NCBI RefSeq assembly: GCF_040807025.1
Contig: NC_090947.1
Location: forward strand, 8,060,001-8,124,000
DNA length: 64,000 nucleotides
Source of the DNA: Struthio camelus
Lineage: Eukaryota > Chordata > Aves > Struthioniformes > Struthionidae
Direction of reading: 5' to 3'
Position numbers and translations under genes: made by a program. Position 1 is the first letter of the stretch, and each line of letters starts with the position of its first letter. The notes under the pieces were generated by a model. The model ran no database searches and was not told where the DNA came from. It worked only from the letters and a program-made list of their open reading frames with translations. Shown here in pieces: positions 1 through 13,080 of the stretch.

Positions 1-300
1 AGACATACGGCCGCCTCCGCCTTTCCTGCGAAACTTCCCCCAACAGAAAATGGGAGCGCAAGAAAAGTAGGGGGGCGCCGGGAGCGACAGCAGCGCCGCA
101 GAGGCTGGGGTAGGCGGCGCCGGGAGAGAAGGGCAGCGAACGCGGCAGCCTGACTGGGCGCTTGCCGCCTTGGGTGCTCAGAGCCCGCGCGCAGCCAGGG
201 TGCAGCGAGGCCTGGCCGCAGACCGCGGCGCCTGGCGCGCTGCCACGTGCGAGGTGCGACGCGTTGCCCTTCGTGCACCCTCACGGAGGAGGGGAACTTG
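1..300. promoter_or_regulatory. CpG island at left edge, possible RAPH1 promoter
   Basis: The first 300 bases are GC-rich and dense in CpG, including GGCGCC, CCGCGG and GCGCGC runs, while the sequence just after is near the window average. This is the usual look of a vertebrate housekeeping-type promoter. In mammals the gene next to CD28 on its 5' side is RAPH1, transcribed away from CD28, so a minus-strand RAPH1 promoter and non-coding first exon is the natural guess. I cannot see a RAPH1 coding exon, and the island is cut by the window edge, so the assignment is inference from gene order and the direction is unresolved. Confidence 0.45.
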
Positions 301-3300
301 TGACAACCATGCTAGTTGTTTCACTTGAAGGAAGGAGGTTGTCCCACATGTCTTTGTCTCCCTAGGTGAGGCTGCCTCGTCTGCTCTGCTCTTTGGATAG
401 TAGTCTACACAGCTGAAATATCTGCATTTTTTTCCCCTGGGCCCTGCAGCCAGCGCACCACTCTGAGCTGGTGAGATGCCAGGCTCTTACTCAGCTCTAA
501 GACCGAGCTGGTGATCTATCGGCTTTGCTATGCTATTGTCAGCCACAGCAGCAAGATAGCAGACACCACCCCCAAGATCATCAAAGAGAACGTTCACGCT
601 TAGGAAAAGAAGAATAAGCTAGGTCATAAATTACACATCAATTTCTAGCCAAAAATAATACCTATTACTATCAGACCATGTATGGCGGGCAAAGGTCAGG
701 GCTTGACCTGCTGTTGTTGGATGATATGACGTGCTGCTGTTAGTAATGATATGATTGCAGCCATATGGGATCTCCAGAAAATTATGTGCTAATTATGTGT
801 TAATGTGATCAGCTCATATGTGCCTAACGACCGGCTCTCTAGTGCTGCAGTACAGCTCGTCCGGCTGCTCACCAGCTACGTGTGAGAGGACTGCAGTGGC
901 GAATACCGGAACTTGATAATTCAGGAAAAAAGGAATCTGTGGGCTGCCCTGCTTTCTTCTCACCTTCCATCGACGGTGGGGTTGCTCATTTCCAACGAGG
1001 ACTGTTCCTGTTCTTTTGGGGGAGAAGACGGTTTCTGAGGTGTAAGACAATAGAGCACTGTCTTGCGTGCCACAGCCTGAGCGCAGCAGAACAGGATCGA
1101 CTCAGTGCAAACAGCCCCCGTTTATCTTAGCAGGATATCCAAAGATTATTTTTAATCCTTTGAGTGCTTTATACCTTTAAGACGGTATTTCTGAAACCAA
1201 GATGCGCTCGCCGTAACGTTAGGTATCGATTACTTACAACACAGCGCACATTCAACACCTCTTTGTGGTGCACTAGTGAATTAACGCCGCTTGTATTTTC
1301 CCTCTGCTCTTCCCTAAAGGCCTCAAGTTTCAAAGAACCGAGGAGCAGCGCAGAGCTATGACCCACGTCTTTTCCCCAGTTCTCCTCCTCCTCGCAGGCT
1401 GTGGGGAAAGGCTGCGAGGCAGCTAACATCCTTTCTGCTCCCTAATGGCACAGGCTCAGGCATTAGAGCCGCACCGGAGCGTCGGCAACGAGCCGACGGC
1501 GCGCGCACGCCGCACTCTTCGAAGGGCTGCACCATTCAGGTAGAGCCGCGTACCGCGCTTATTACATGCTGTGCTTGAAGAGCGCGCTCAGGATCTAAAG
1601 GCACCGCCTGGCCGCTCCGCTTCACTTCACCCTCAGCAGGACCAATGAAAATAAGGTGCCTCTGCCGTGCTGCAGTGGACCTGACAACTGAAACTGCGCC
1701 TCAAGCCGCAGCTGGCCTTCTCTGTGCTGTTTTTTCCCCTGTGCTCTTTTAGTCTTTTCTTCCAGCTCCTTATGGGCAGCAGGCTGCGCGTATGTGTCTC
1801 CCCGCAGGTACCATTGTTTCTTGCCTTCGCCTGCATGTTGTAGTTTGCTCTTTTCTCCACTCCTCCCTGTGTAACTAGAGGGGTGGATGCTTTCTCGATA
1901 TGGATTGGGAAAATGGCTGAATGCATACATCTGTGAAACATAATCACACAAAATGCAAGCTGGGACTGACCGCTGAAATTTCAGCGGCTAACAAAGATTT
2001 CTTATGCATGCAAGTGGCTTAGTTGACTTCGGAGAGGCTGCTAGTGTTCATAAAGGATATCTGTGTGAACGAGACAGCAAGAAGGACACTTAGTTTATTG
2101 TTATGATGTAGCAGCTAGTTTGAGGGTGCTAGAAGATAACGATAAAGCATTTCTAAGAAAGATAGCAAGTTCATGAAGTGCTTCATTTTAAGGCATGTAG
2201 AGAATTATTAGTAGAGCAGCTGTAGCTTTTTATACCGTTTCGTAATGCTTGTGATGTGGCACTTGGAAATTAAAACCCTCCTTGTGGCTTTTTGTCACGT
2301 ACATCATGGCCAACAGCCTACCTTCTCCAGAGCTTTCTCAGACCGAGTCCTCACAAAGGCTCAGACAACTTGGGAGGGCAAGCACCATTAAAGTGCAAAG
2401 CTGTTTCCCAAGAAGAAGGGACGGTGAGTTTGCCACACGAAGCTAACCCGCCCTGTCGAAGCAGCAGTCTGTGTTTCTGCACCCCTGCAGCGGAAGAGCT
2501 GAGGCACTCCCAGGCGTGGCCCTGGCAAAGGCCGGTGCCCCTGTATTTCTGGAGTGAACGCCAGCTGCCTCCACCTCTTCTCGCTTGCACGTTGCAACGC
2601 TCTAACAGTCAAAGCCACCGGGACTCTGAGATGAGCTCCGCAAATGATCTCAGGGGAAAGCAATCTAGGACCTTTTGCTCCTAGAAAAGGAGACCCCTGA
2701 AATGGGAGTCACGGTACTAGAAGAGAAAAGAGCCTTCTGACTGAGGAACCGAACCTCTAAAATCTGTTTACTTTCCTCCGGCAGCTCCCAGGCACGTCAC
2801 TTCAGCCACTAATCCTTCCAAACAGCAGCGCTCTAAACTCAGAACACGCTGGGATTGCTTTAAACAGACAGATGGGCACACGGACGCACATAACTGTAGC
2901 ATAACTTCGTCTAGGTCACAGAAAGGGTAAGGACGCGGACCTCGGTAAGGACTCCTGCTGCTGGTTTCAGCCACAAAACCTGCCTTCCTCCATCAGAGGC
3001 ATTAAATAGGTTCAAATCATTGTGTGAACTCGCGAAAACCACTGAATCATTTCTTGTTTCGGTTTCCTCATCTCTGCATAAGGAAAACTTCTTGCAGGGA
3101 GGGGCTCAGCTTAGAGATATATGGAAAGCTCTTTCTCCTCTGGTGGAAAATGTGACAAGCGTATTACGGTGTTGTCATACCCACGAAGAAAGCAGCGCTA
3201 AGCCCAGCTTCCCTGCAACAGCCTTGTAAATAATCAGTGGTTTTCAGTGAAGACACTAAGATTCAGTATCTTCACAAATACAGGAAGGGCCTTTGGAGGC

Positions 3301-6300
3301 TCAGCCACCAAACATGACCTTATAAAGATTACATTCCTAAGAAAAACAAGTTTGGGCACTGATAAGCACTGCTGGAAAATTACGCTTGATCCGGCAGACT
3401 GCGAAGTATTAGATCGTTAACCTCTTGTCCCTTCAAAGATCTTCTCCACTTGGAAACAAAAGTCTGGTGTTACAAAGGCAGTGAATCCACCTTCTCACTG
3501 GATTGACTGCTGCCTACCTGATGCGCTTTGTTCATGTGCCAGTGTATGTGCAGGATAGCACCCTCTCTTCTCCCTCCCCAAAACACTGCTGGAGATAAGG
3601 CGAGCAGCTTCTTTCTGGGAGCTTGCACTGCCCGCAGGGCATCCTCTGCCTGTCAAACCAGTCATTTCACCTTCTCTCATCCTGCAGCGGAAGGCAGGTT
3701 GATACAAGCTCCCCAGTCTGCCCCTGCTTACCTCCCTCTCCCCCTTAGATGCCGTAATACCTTAGTCTGATATTCTCCTTTGGGTAGGCTACAGACGGCC
3801 ACGGGCCCTGCCCTGGGCAGCGGGGTCGGGGTCCAGGCACCACCGCCGTGTCCCCCACCGTCCAGATGCTCGTGCGCGTGGTTCAGCGGCGCCGGCCGTC
3901 CCTTCCCTCGCCTCGCCTAGGCGCCTTCCAGTCCCTGCCCACCCACACCTGAATCCGAAATCAGGGATTTAGGTTTGACTGACTTTCGAAACAAATGGGT
4001 CAAGTTATTCAGCACAGGGCCGCTGGGCTGCGATTGCAGTTCTTGGCGTGCTGAGTCACGCTGGCAGCAGATGCCATCCGCTTCTCGTTTGAGGGAGAGG
4101 TGCACGGCGAATTAAAGACGCAATATGTGCCGCGAAAGCCTCATACAGCAGTTAGCTGCAGCAGGCATGAGGGGGAGTAACAAGACAGTCAAATTACAGG
4201 GGGTTCAACTCCGAAGGCGGGAGTTCGGGGGGAAAGCTTTTGTATGAGCACGTAGGCCAGTTCTCCGCGCGTGCTTCAGTGAACTGGCCAAATATAGAAC
4301 CCGCAAACCATCGCAAAAGCAAAGGAAACGGAGACCCCGGAAAAATAAGCCACTGATGGTGATGCAGGAAGTACTGCTGAATTAAACCATTTCCGCTGCA
4401 GCCATTGTTATGATGTTCTCAGAAGGCCATAGTTATAAGAAAATGAGTCATTTTGGGGCTTCAGCGTAATGTTGACTTTACACTGTTGACACGGGTTAAC
4501 TGATCTGTGTGGCAGTACGGTAAACTGTGTTTGTTTTTACAGACATGTTTAAAAATACACATCACTAGAAAATCAAAGCAGAGACTTTCCATAGGAGACA
4601 GAGAGCCTAATTCTCTCCGCGCCGGTGACCCCGGCTGCTCCTAGAGCTGAGAACGGTCGCCGTCTCTCAAGCCTCGACCCGGAAGAAAGGAAATCAGGGC
4701 TGCGTTTCTTTACTTCAGGCACCGCTACTCGGGTTAATGAACTGCGAGGCACCGTGCAGAGGCAGCATCAACCCTCCCTCAGAATCAGGCACATTTATTT
4801 CCCTGAAAATCTATCAAAACAGTTGCAAAAACCAGACCTTTTGTGCGTGGTTCAAGCTGCTGAAGTGGAACTAAGAGCCAGCCTGAGTAGGCGCAGGTCG
4901 CATGAGGTTAAGCTTTCATTCTTCAAAGAGTTATCAGGAAGGGATTATGAATCCTCTCCTGGCCACCAAACGTGCTCAGGCATCGCGGCTGAACTGATGG
5001 TATCTTCCAGCAAGGAGCTTGTTATTTGTCCCGCCGGATGTATTTGTTCCTATAGGTGTTTACTAATACTGGCGGCTGATATCGGAATAAACGCGCACTT
5101 ACTACACTTGCATTTATTGGAAAGGGGGAAGTTTTTCCTGAAATATTTGCCTGTTTTCCCCGGAAAAGAAGTCAACAGGTGTGTAATACTGGACTGAAGC
5201 TTCTGTAAGTGCAACCTGTTGGCCGAGCAGCCTGGTTCAGGGCTGCATCCCTGTTTCACTTTTCCTACGTGGGCCTGCACGTCCTGAAAGCAAACGTTCC
5301 CAACCTTTGCACAGTCTTAATCCACGGCCGTTGCTGTAAAAATTCTGCCTCGCTTCCTGCCGCTGCACAGCGCCGCCAGCACAGTATCCCACTCAGATTT
5401 ATATCAACAGGATTTCGGCACAGGGAGGCCGAGCGGCATTTTATCTTTTGTGACCTTTAACACAAAGATTTCAAATGTTTTTCTAAGATTACAGAAGAAG
5501 ATTTTAAATGTAAGAAAAAGATTGGCAGAGTTATCGGAGGGGATCTGCAATACCTAGTTCCAACAGACTTCTAGGAAGCTCTGAGGCAGCCGTTTCCCTG
5601 AAGGGCGACTTGGAAATGCCCCAGAAACCCTGCTCCCCGCGGGTGCGGGGAGACCCGACGGGCGCAGCTGCGGGCCGCCTGCTCCCCCGGCCCCCCTCCG
5701 GGCCCACGCGCCTCCCGCGGGAGCCACGCTCTCGGGCTTCCCACGCTGGGTTGGGAGGCACTGTCGCACAGCCGAACCGCAAAGCACTTAAGATCACGCT
5801 GCGAGCTTTGGCTTGTTTTAGTTTTGCATTTTTTCTGCTGAGATCTATTAATTAGGACATTTGACTAGACTTGGGGGGGGGGGGGGGAAGAAAAACATAG
5901 GAAAATAGACTCCAGACAATTATTTCATGTTAGTTGGGCAAAGGAGCAGATTAGCTCAGGGCTGACTTCTGCCTCCTTTAACAATGCTGCTTGTTCTTTC
6001 ATGGGTTGGGACTCTTCTTCATGTTTACCAAAACAAAAGCTGTAACACTGCTGGAATCAAAGTCCTTGTAAGTAATGTAAGAAGCTGTGCCACTTCCCCC
6101 CCCCACCCTTAAATAGTCAGGGATTATATAGGCTTGCCTGTGAAATTTCTATGGGGAGAATGGTGCACCCTGCAAACCTGCATTTCCTTTGCTGTCTGGG
6201 AGAGGCGCTGGACTACAGACTCCCTAACCAAGGTTTAATCCTAAACCAAGCCTGGGTCGGCAGACAGGAGGTGTTCACATCCAAGCGTTTTGCCTTGTGG

Positions 6301-9300
6301 TCCATTCTGAATGCAAAGATCTTTCTTTAAAACATGATGCTTGCATTTGGTAATGAGCAGCACATGTTAAAAATTGCTAGGCCAGTTTCCAATATGCTCC
6401 CTCCTGGTGTGATATACTCTACGTGGTGGTGTTATATAGCTTGGTTACAATAGCACAGTCCTACGACATTATCTGTATTATTAGTGAAGAAGTACCCTGG
6501 AAACGAAACCTTGAGCCACATTCAGTCCTGGTGTAAGTAGCTGCATCTTCGTTTGCTTTGAGTGTTTGCTCTGCAGTCCAAGCCCTACTCAGAAACCTCT
6601 ATCCTCGTTCCTTATGTAACAACTTTCTCCACTCCCCCTCTCCTTCTGTAGGTTTTACTTCTGCAAAAAAAGCAGGATGCAAATATTCTTCTAAAAATGC
6701 AAGTCATCTCTGGCCTGCTAGCTCTTAGGGAATATGGGGCAGTGGGAGGCTACAATCTGAGCAATTATGGCAAGTAAAGAAGAACCCAAAGACATGTAAG
6801 TTCTAGCTGATAACGCTAAGCCTGACTCTGGGCACAGCTGAATCAATGTACAATGTGTTTGGCGTATTATTTGTTGTGATTTTCTCTTTCTTGCTATTTG
6901 GACTCAGTGCATCTATGCATCTGACTGTTTTTAAACAGCCACTGGGTGATTTTCCACATTCTTTCAGCTCTCAAAGTTGCATCACTGAAACTATTTTCCT
7001 TGGATGGGTTTCATCCATATGGACTACCTTCTTGATCTGATTTCCTGCCAGTGTGAACATTTTTGTCAAGGGAGCTCCCTCCTGCACTGGTGAAAGTGTT
7101 GTAGGTGGTGCTGGGGGGGCGTCTAATTAAGCATCTTCTGTGAAGTGAGCGGAGGTGTCGAAGAAAAGAAACTCCGGCTACTCTGAAAGCAGCCTGCACT
7201 GTCAGTAGCAAATGTGAGACAAACTGCAGGGTCAAACGGCTGCTTTCTTGTGAGAGGGCTCAGTGAGAACATAGAGACGTAGTCAGGCAGCAGATGAGAA
7301 AGTCCCTGGTGCCAGGAAATCGGGAAAGTTTATAAAATGTGGCTCAGTCGCACTCTCTCTCTCTTTCTCTCTCATATTATAGATACCGGACTTACAGTTC
7401 TGCAAGTGTCCTAGGAGATTATGTGGTTCTTAAGAAATAAAAGCATCCAGTAAGAGTAAACTGGCCCTAACTACTGCTTTCATAGAGAGTGCTTCCCCCT
7501 CCTCCCTTTTCTCTCCAACTCACAAAACCAACGTGGCCAAATTTACGATTTGTAGTGAGAGGCCCTAGTTTAAACTGGGAGCCATCGGCAGCCACTTAAA
7601 CCTTCAGCACCAAAACAACCGGCTAACTGACACAACCATCACGGGCTTATAAGCCAGCACCACAGCTAGCACACAAAGTGTCCGGGAGCGTTTCAAATAG
7701 CTCATTCACAAGATGTGTGTACTACATTCTGGAGGGAGTCAAATCCTGTTTGCCTTTTGGGAGTTGTCGCGTTGAAGCCAATTGGATTACTCATTTGTTT
7801 GAGGCAAGCAGGATTTAACCCTCCAAGAAACATAATGGATTTGCTAAATGAAAAGGATTAGTTTTTTCTGCATAATGCTGTGTTAAAAAAAGACAAAAGG
7901 CATCTTTCCTGCCTCTCTTTATTTGGTGCAATATGAGATGGAAGCTGAACAGGACTCTTCTGCACCCTCTGCATCTTACTTTCAGTTGCCAGCTTCTTTG
8001 CCTTACCGTGTTTAAATCAGCATGTTAATGCTAGCGGATGCTTTTCAGTATGCAGGTCATACTGCGCTGAGTTGTGTCTGATGAGGGAACTGCTCTTTTG
8101 CTTTGGTGATTGGGACAGGGTACACTGTTTGGTCTCAAATCCAGACTCATTTGGGGTGGATTTAAAGCTGGGCATGGTTTCAGACTTGGCAGTGCTAGAG
8201 GCTGGTGAGCCAGCTGCAGGTTTTCACCATTCTTGGGATGTGCTGAGAGTGGAAAATAGGCTGCCTATGGTGATGGCTCACAAGATAACAGATCAAGTGT
8301 TTTACCCCATGCATTTCTTGAAAATGGAATGAAGCTGGCATTCAAGGTCTTAGTCTGGGCTAGTTCTATGTTTTGGGTAAGAACAGAATGAACCGCTCTG
8401 GCAAAATAGTTAGTAGTGCAGGGACATTTATATCAGCCCCGCAGACCTCTCCAATAGCCTACTATGCAAAAGTGTAGTTTTCCATATGCTGCCATGTCAA
8501 CAAGAGAGGGAATTACGTGAGGAGCAGAAGCGGTCCTGCAGCAAAGCTGCAACAGGTCCTAGTGCCTGTACTGAATGAAACTTTGTTCCCTGAATTGGTG
8601 AGCGTGAGGGAGGAACCCTTCTATGAATGGACAATTCCTGCATGGCTGGAGTGAAAGAAATTGCAGCCACATTGCACTACATTCCTCACCTTTTGTCTTC
8701 CTTCCTGAACACCTAGGACAAGAGTGAGTGAGCAAGTCCTGAATTTCAATGATCTTGATCAGGAGATGCATCCTCTTTCATGGCCTGTGTATACTGCAGC
8801 TTCTGCTGCAGTGGCAACAGCTCCTGGTTCAAGAAGTTTGGCGCTGCGTGTACAGTAGGAGGCATGGATCAAGTCTCTCTGCCTTCACAGAGACACCCTC
8901 TGGGATAAAGCTGATGGTCATGGTGAAACCATCCAGGGCCATGTCCAGGCTGAAGACCACACCGCTACAACCTTGCCAATGCAGATTGACAGCTTGCCAG
9001 CTAGCCTCTGCATTTATACTCATATATGACTCAGTAACCTTCCATTTCTTCCAAGAGCTGTGTGCTATCATGAATGTGCTCCTCTTTGCACTTACAGTCT
9101 GTTCTGAAACCTGAAACCCTCAGCATACGTTTGGAGCCGCATCTGCATAACATGAAAATTGTCCATGGGGTTGAAATCAATCCTCAGAGCAGTGTCAGAT
9201 TTATGCTCCTACTCAAGACAAGGGGCAAAATTCAAATGAGTGAGTCGAAAGCCTGGCAGAATCATAAGGAACCCTGTCTGAAAAATCCCACACATGTAGA

Positions 9301-10370
9301 AGTGCTTTTCTTCTGCCACCGTATCTAACAGGAGTTTCACAGAAAGAGGAACAGATCGCAGACCTTCAGTACGAACGTTTCTGAATCTGATCAGTAAGAA
9401 TCTGTTACGGAGTCTAATGCTAGCTCTGCTTTAGGTTTGCTTACTTCCCTAGTTCAGAGAGACCCAACTGAGGAGTGGACACGCAGTGCATAGTCTCTTC
9501 TGTCAGTGCTAATAAGCTCTGGATGTTATGATAGCTCTTACCAGGGCCAAGACTCAACCCAGGAGGTGGCAGCATCTATGGGGAAGAGATTTACAGGCAC
9601 ATTAGTTCTCTACATAAATCTGTCTCCCTCCTGAAAAACAGCTGTGAGCTCCACAAACCCACGATAGCTGGATGACACGGACAGTGGAAGATTTATCATT
9701 TCTTTTAATATTTTAGCAATGATGTTATTTATCTGCCAAATGACAGACCTCTTGGTGAGAAAGACTTCTTGTCCAACCAGACTGCCATTTGAGACCGCCT
9801 GAAAAGTTTGCAGTCAGCTAGACAAATAAGAGAAGGAGAGAAAAGTTTGCTCAGGAACAGCTGTAACCCATGAAGAGAAAAGCAAAATCCCCTCTGGCAA
9901 GATGCTGCCCTTCTGAGTCCAGACGCTACAGTATGCACAGCAGATTGATAACCTCTGTTTTCCTCCCCAGAAGGCCTCTGTTTTACACGTGCTGCTACCA
10001 AGGAGGAGCAGAAGGCATTAACTGAGAAGCAAGTGAGGTCAAAGATGGGTGTTCTGAATGAGCCGAACGATGAGGCCATGCTGCAAGCTGAATTCAGGTT
10101 AGCCGTAATAGCTCGGACTATGACACTTCTTCACGTTGTGGCAGGGGAAGCCAGAGCCTAAAGCTTCTGTTACTGAGGAACAGACGGAGCGGGACTGCTT
10201 ATACCTGTTGTGCTAACTATTTTCCCTCAGATGCTGCAGAAAAGATCTGCCCGGTGATGACAGCTCAGGTTGTCACATCGTCAGACAAGGTAGTAGGAAA
10301 AGGCAGCTTTCCTCCCACGAATCGCTGAACACCTCAGAGACAGAGGTAAAGAAGTTCAGTCAGGAGGAAA
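301..10370. other. intergenic DNA, no supported gene
   Basis: No exon or RNA gene can be supported here. Small CpG-rich patches lie near 1480-1560, 3790-3910 and 5620-5770. Simple sequence includes a G run at about 5873-5887, a C run near 6097-6106 and a CT-rich tract near 7352-7375. A short imperfect tandem built on TGCTGTTG/ATGATATGA sits at about 705-757. The 190-codon open frame at 4625-5197 starts at GTG, matches nothing I know and has no splice context, so I treat it as chance. Confidence 0.6.
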
Positions 10371-10379
10371 GTTCTCCTC

Positions 10380-13080
10380 TTGTCAAGGCGCCGCAGTGGG
10401 AGGAGGAGGCAGCAGGAAAGGCTTGTCCTTGCTCCAGAGACACAGGGAGAGCACTGGGTGCCAGGGGCTGTGGCAGCCGGTGGCAGCAGCCATGGAGGCG
10501 CTGGTAAGCACGGGTGAAGCGCCGCTGGCCGTGGCGCCCAGCCTGCAATGGCAGGTCAGGAGGGAGCTGTGCCCACCCACACCCAGCAGCCAGGGCGCTC
10601 CGCAGATGGGCTCTCGTCCCGCTGAGCACGGACAGCCACGTGGCCAGGACAGGGCCCACGCACTCGCCCCTTCGGGGTTTTCCTAGTCAGCTCTGCTGCC
10701 CCAAGGCACAGAGACACCAGCCCCTGCACAGACATAGCTGACTGCAAGAGTGGCCTCATCTACATTCAAGGCCAGACGTGGGCGATGCTGCCTGGGGATT
10801 GCATTAAACTGTTTACTTTTCCTTCTCATCTACCAGAAGACTTTGCCAAAGTATCTTCGAAGGCAGCAGAAATGCCTGTTATTCTTGGACTGCAGCAGTG
10901 TCCTTAGCTCCTGTAAATGACAGGAAGGGTGAGCGGCAGAGAGCGTGCATTATCTTGCTAAAGAGGTTTTTATTATTGCAATGCCAAGCTAGGCAAGAGC
11001 ATGAAAAGAGCAAAGCAAGCAACGACTATTATTTGAGCTGTTCTGCTGTTCAAGGCTTGCAAAGGTTGCTCTGAGCCACTGTTAAATGACCCCTGCTTTC
11101 AGGGAGGCTCGTTGGCTGTTCCACAGTATTGGGCAGCTGGGCTGAATGCAGCCCTAAATCTTTGTGAACAGGGCTCTCGTGAAGAGTGACACTGCTTTTT
11201 TTCTATATGGGAATATCAAGGCGAGAGTAGCTAAAAAAATAGGGCAGAATATTTCTATTTTAAGTCTTTGTTACGAAATAAAGAGGTGTTGCTCGTTTTC
11301 TCCGATTTGCATTTCGATGCTTGTGAAGGGTGTCACAGCGACGGTGGGGAAGCTGAAGTGCTTTGAGCCTGAAGAGACGCAAGCTGCATACTGCCTCCAT
11401 AAGCTCTGTAATTCCTCAGGGTTGGTGCAGCTCCATCTTATTCTGGAAGGCTCAACTTTTGGGCACGTGCCGGGGGAGAGGCCGGCTCAGCCTGGGTACG
11501 CACAGCCCCCTTCCCTGCTGCGTTGCCCCAGCGTGTCCATGGCCGGCCGCTCCGGGTAGCACGCTCCGTGCACTGGGAGAAGAGCAGCATGGAAAATCTT
11601 AGCAATAAGTAAGAAGTGCTTTTACAGTTTTTGCTTTGTAGATGCTAAATATCTGCTGGGCTCTGACACAAAAATGAAGTACAGTACCAGATCGAATTCA
11701 CTAATAACAAAATCCTATTAACTCTGCATTTGCTCACCATACAAAGGCTGGTCATGGGATTCGTGATAACAGTAGCCTCATTCTGCAGAGCAGATCCTAT
11801 TTTACATTCCTGGGGCCAGGCACGCAGTTGATGTCAATAAGTGTATCTCCAAGTTGCAGCTACTCTGATTTACACTAGCTGTTAATGGTGGCCCTGTGCT
11901 AATTGCACACGTTACTGGAATTTCTCTTACTACAGACAGCAAAAGAAAAACATCTTCTGGTGGTGAAAGGTCAGTAAACAGATCTGAAATGAAACAGTCT
12001 CTTGTTGATTATGGCTACGCTTTCAGAATGGTGTTGTCCTTCCACAAACACAACGTACATGGTCTGCCTGGCAGTTCTGAGCAAAAATGCTTGTGCGCAA
12101 TGACTACAAACAAAACAATAAAGTAAATTGTTTCTACTTTCAAGCACGGTTGTTATTCCTGCCTTTGAATCTGTCTATCTATAGGCAATTCATCCCCTTA
12201 GGAGCTGATGCTGAAGTCACTGTTACTTGGCTCTTTCTTTCATTCATATTTAACATGGCTTATAAGACCGTCCCCTGGGCAGCGCCTGGTAATTCCTAAT
12301 TTAGCCTGGTTTAACTAACCAAATTTTCAGCACTCCTGAAGACAGAAAGAACTAGATTTCTGGACTTATTTTTCTTCAGGTCCAGCTGCAGTCAGACTGA
12401 AGGCGAAGAGACTAATCACTTAAGTGCAATATCGACCAGCAGGGCTGAGCCTGCATCCTTCCTGGAGCTGGACGTTCAGCAGGAGAAGAGCTGTCCCCGG
12501 CGTGCGAGGGCAGGGACGAGCAGCCGTTGCAGCGGGCGCAGAGCAGCTCGGCCGCCTGGCACCAGCGGGTCTAGTTTTTTACAGAGCAGCATCATTGTTT
12601 CGGCCTCATCTTTCTTCCTGTGAGAACTGCTAAACCACCAGCCCGGGGACTGCAGGCTTGCGTAGGACAAACGCCCTTGGCCTTCCCGGCCTGGAGGTCT
12701 CCCTGAGGATGGATGGTGTGGGCCCCTCTCCGCACTGGTTCAGCCTCCACCTCTGCCCGCTCACGAGGAGCTATGCAAAGCCTCTGGTGGAGATGTGCAG
12801 TGCCAGAGGAGACCAGCAGTGCACCTGGGCTGCTTGAAGCATCTGGACACCAGCTGCTTTCGTGTCTGCTCCTCGCCGTCCAGGATGCTCCCTCCATTCA
12901 TGCCCCTTCCTCCCGGAGACTTCTGTGGGAGAGGCTCGGACAGGACAGTCAGAGACCCAGCAAATGCCAGATGCTGCCCAGCCGAACCTGCACGCGCCTC
13001 GCCAAGTAAACGGGCAGGATGCTGTTAATCTCCTGCCTGCGTTCCCTTTGCCCTTCCTGCCCACCCTGTTAGGCACCGAA
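10380..13080. other. GC-rich intergenic segment
   Basis: GC content rises in two parts, about 10380-10690 and 12470-13080, with open frames on both strands. Overlapping frames on opposite strands are what GC-rich non-coding DNA produces by chance. No conserved domain, start context or splice pattern is visible. The middle, 10690-12470, is ordinary AT/GC-balanced DNA with nothing recognisable. Confidence 0.5.

Noticed and set aside
4625-5197. 190-codon + strand open frame
   Set aside because: It starts at GTG, resembles no known family, and has no splice or promoter context.
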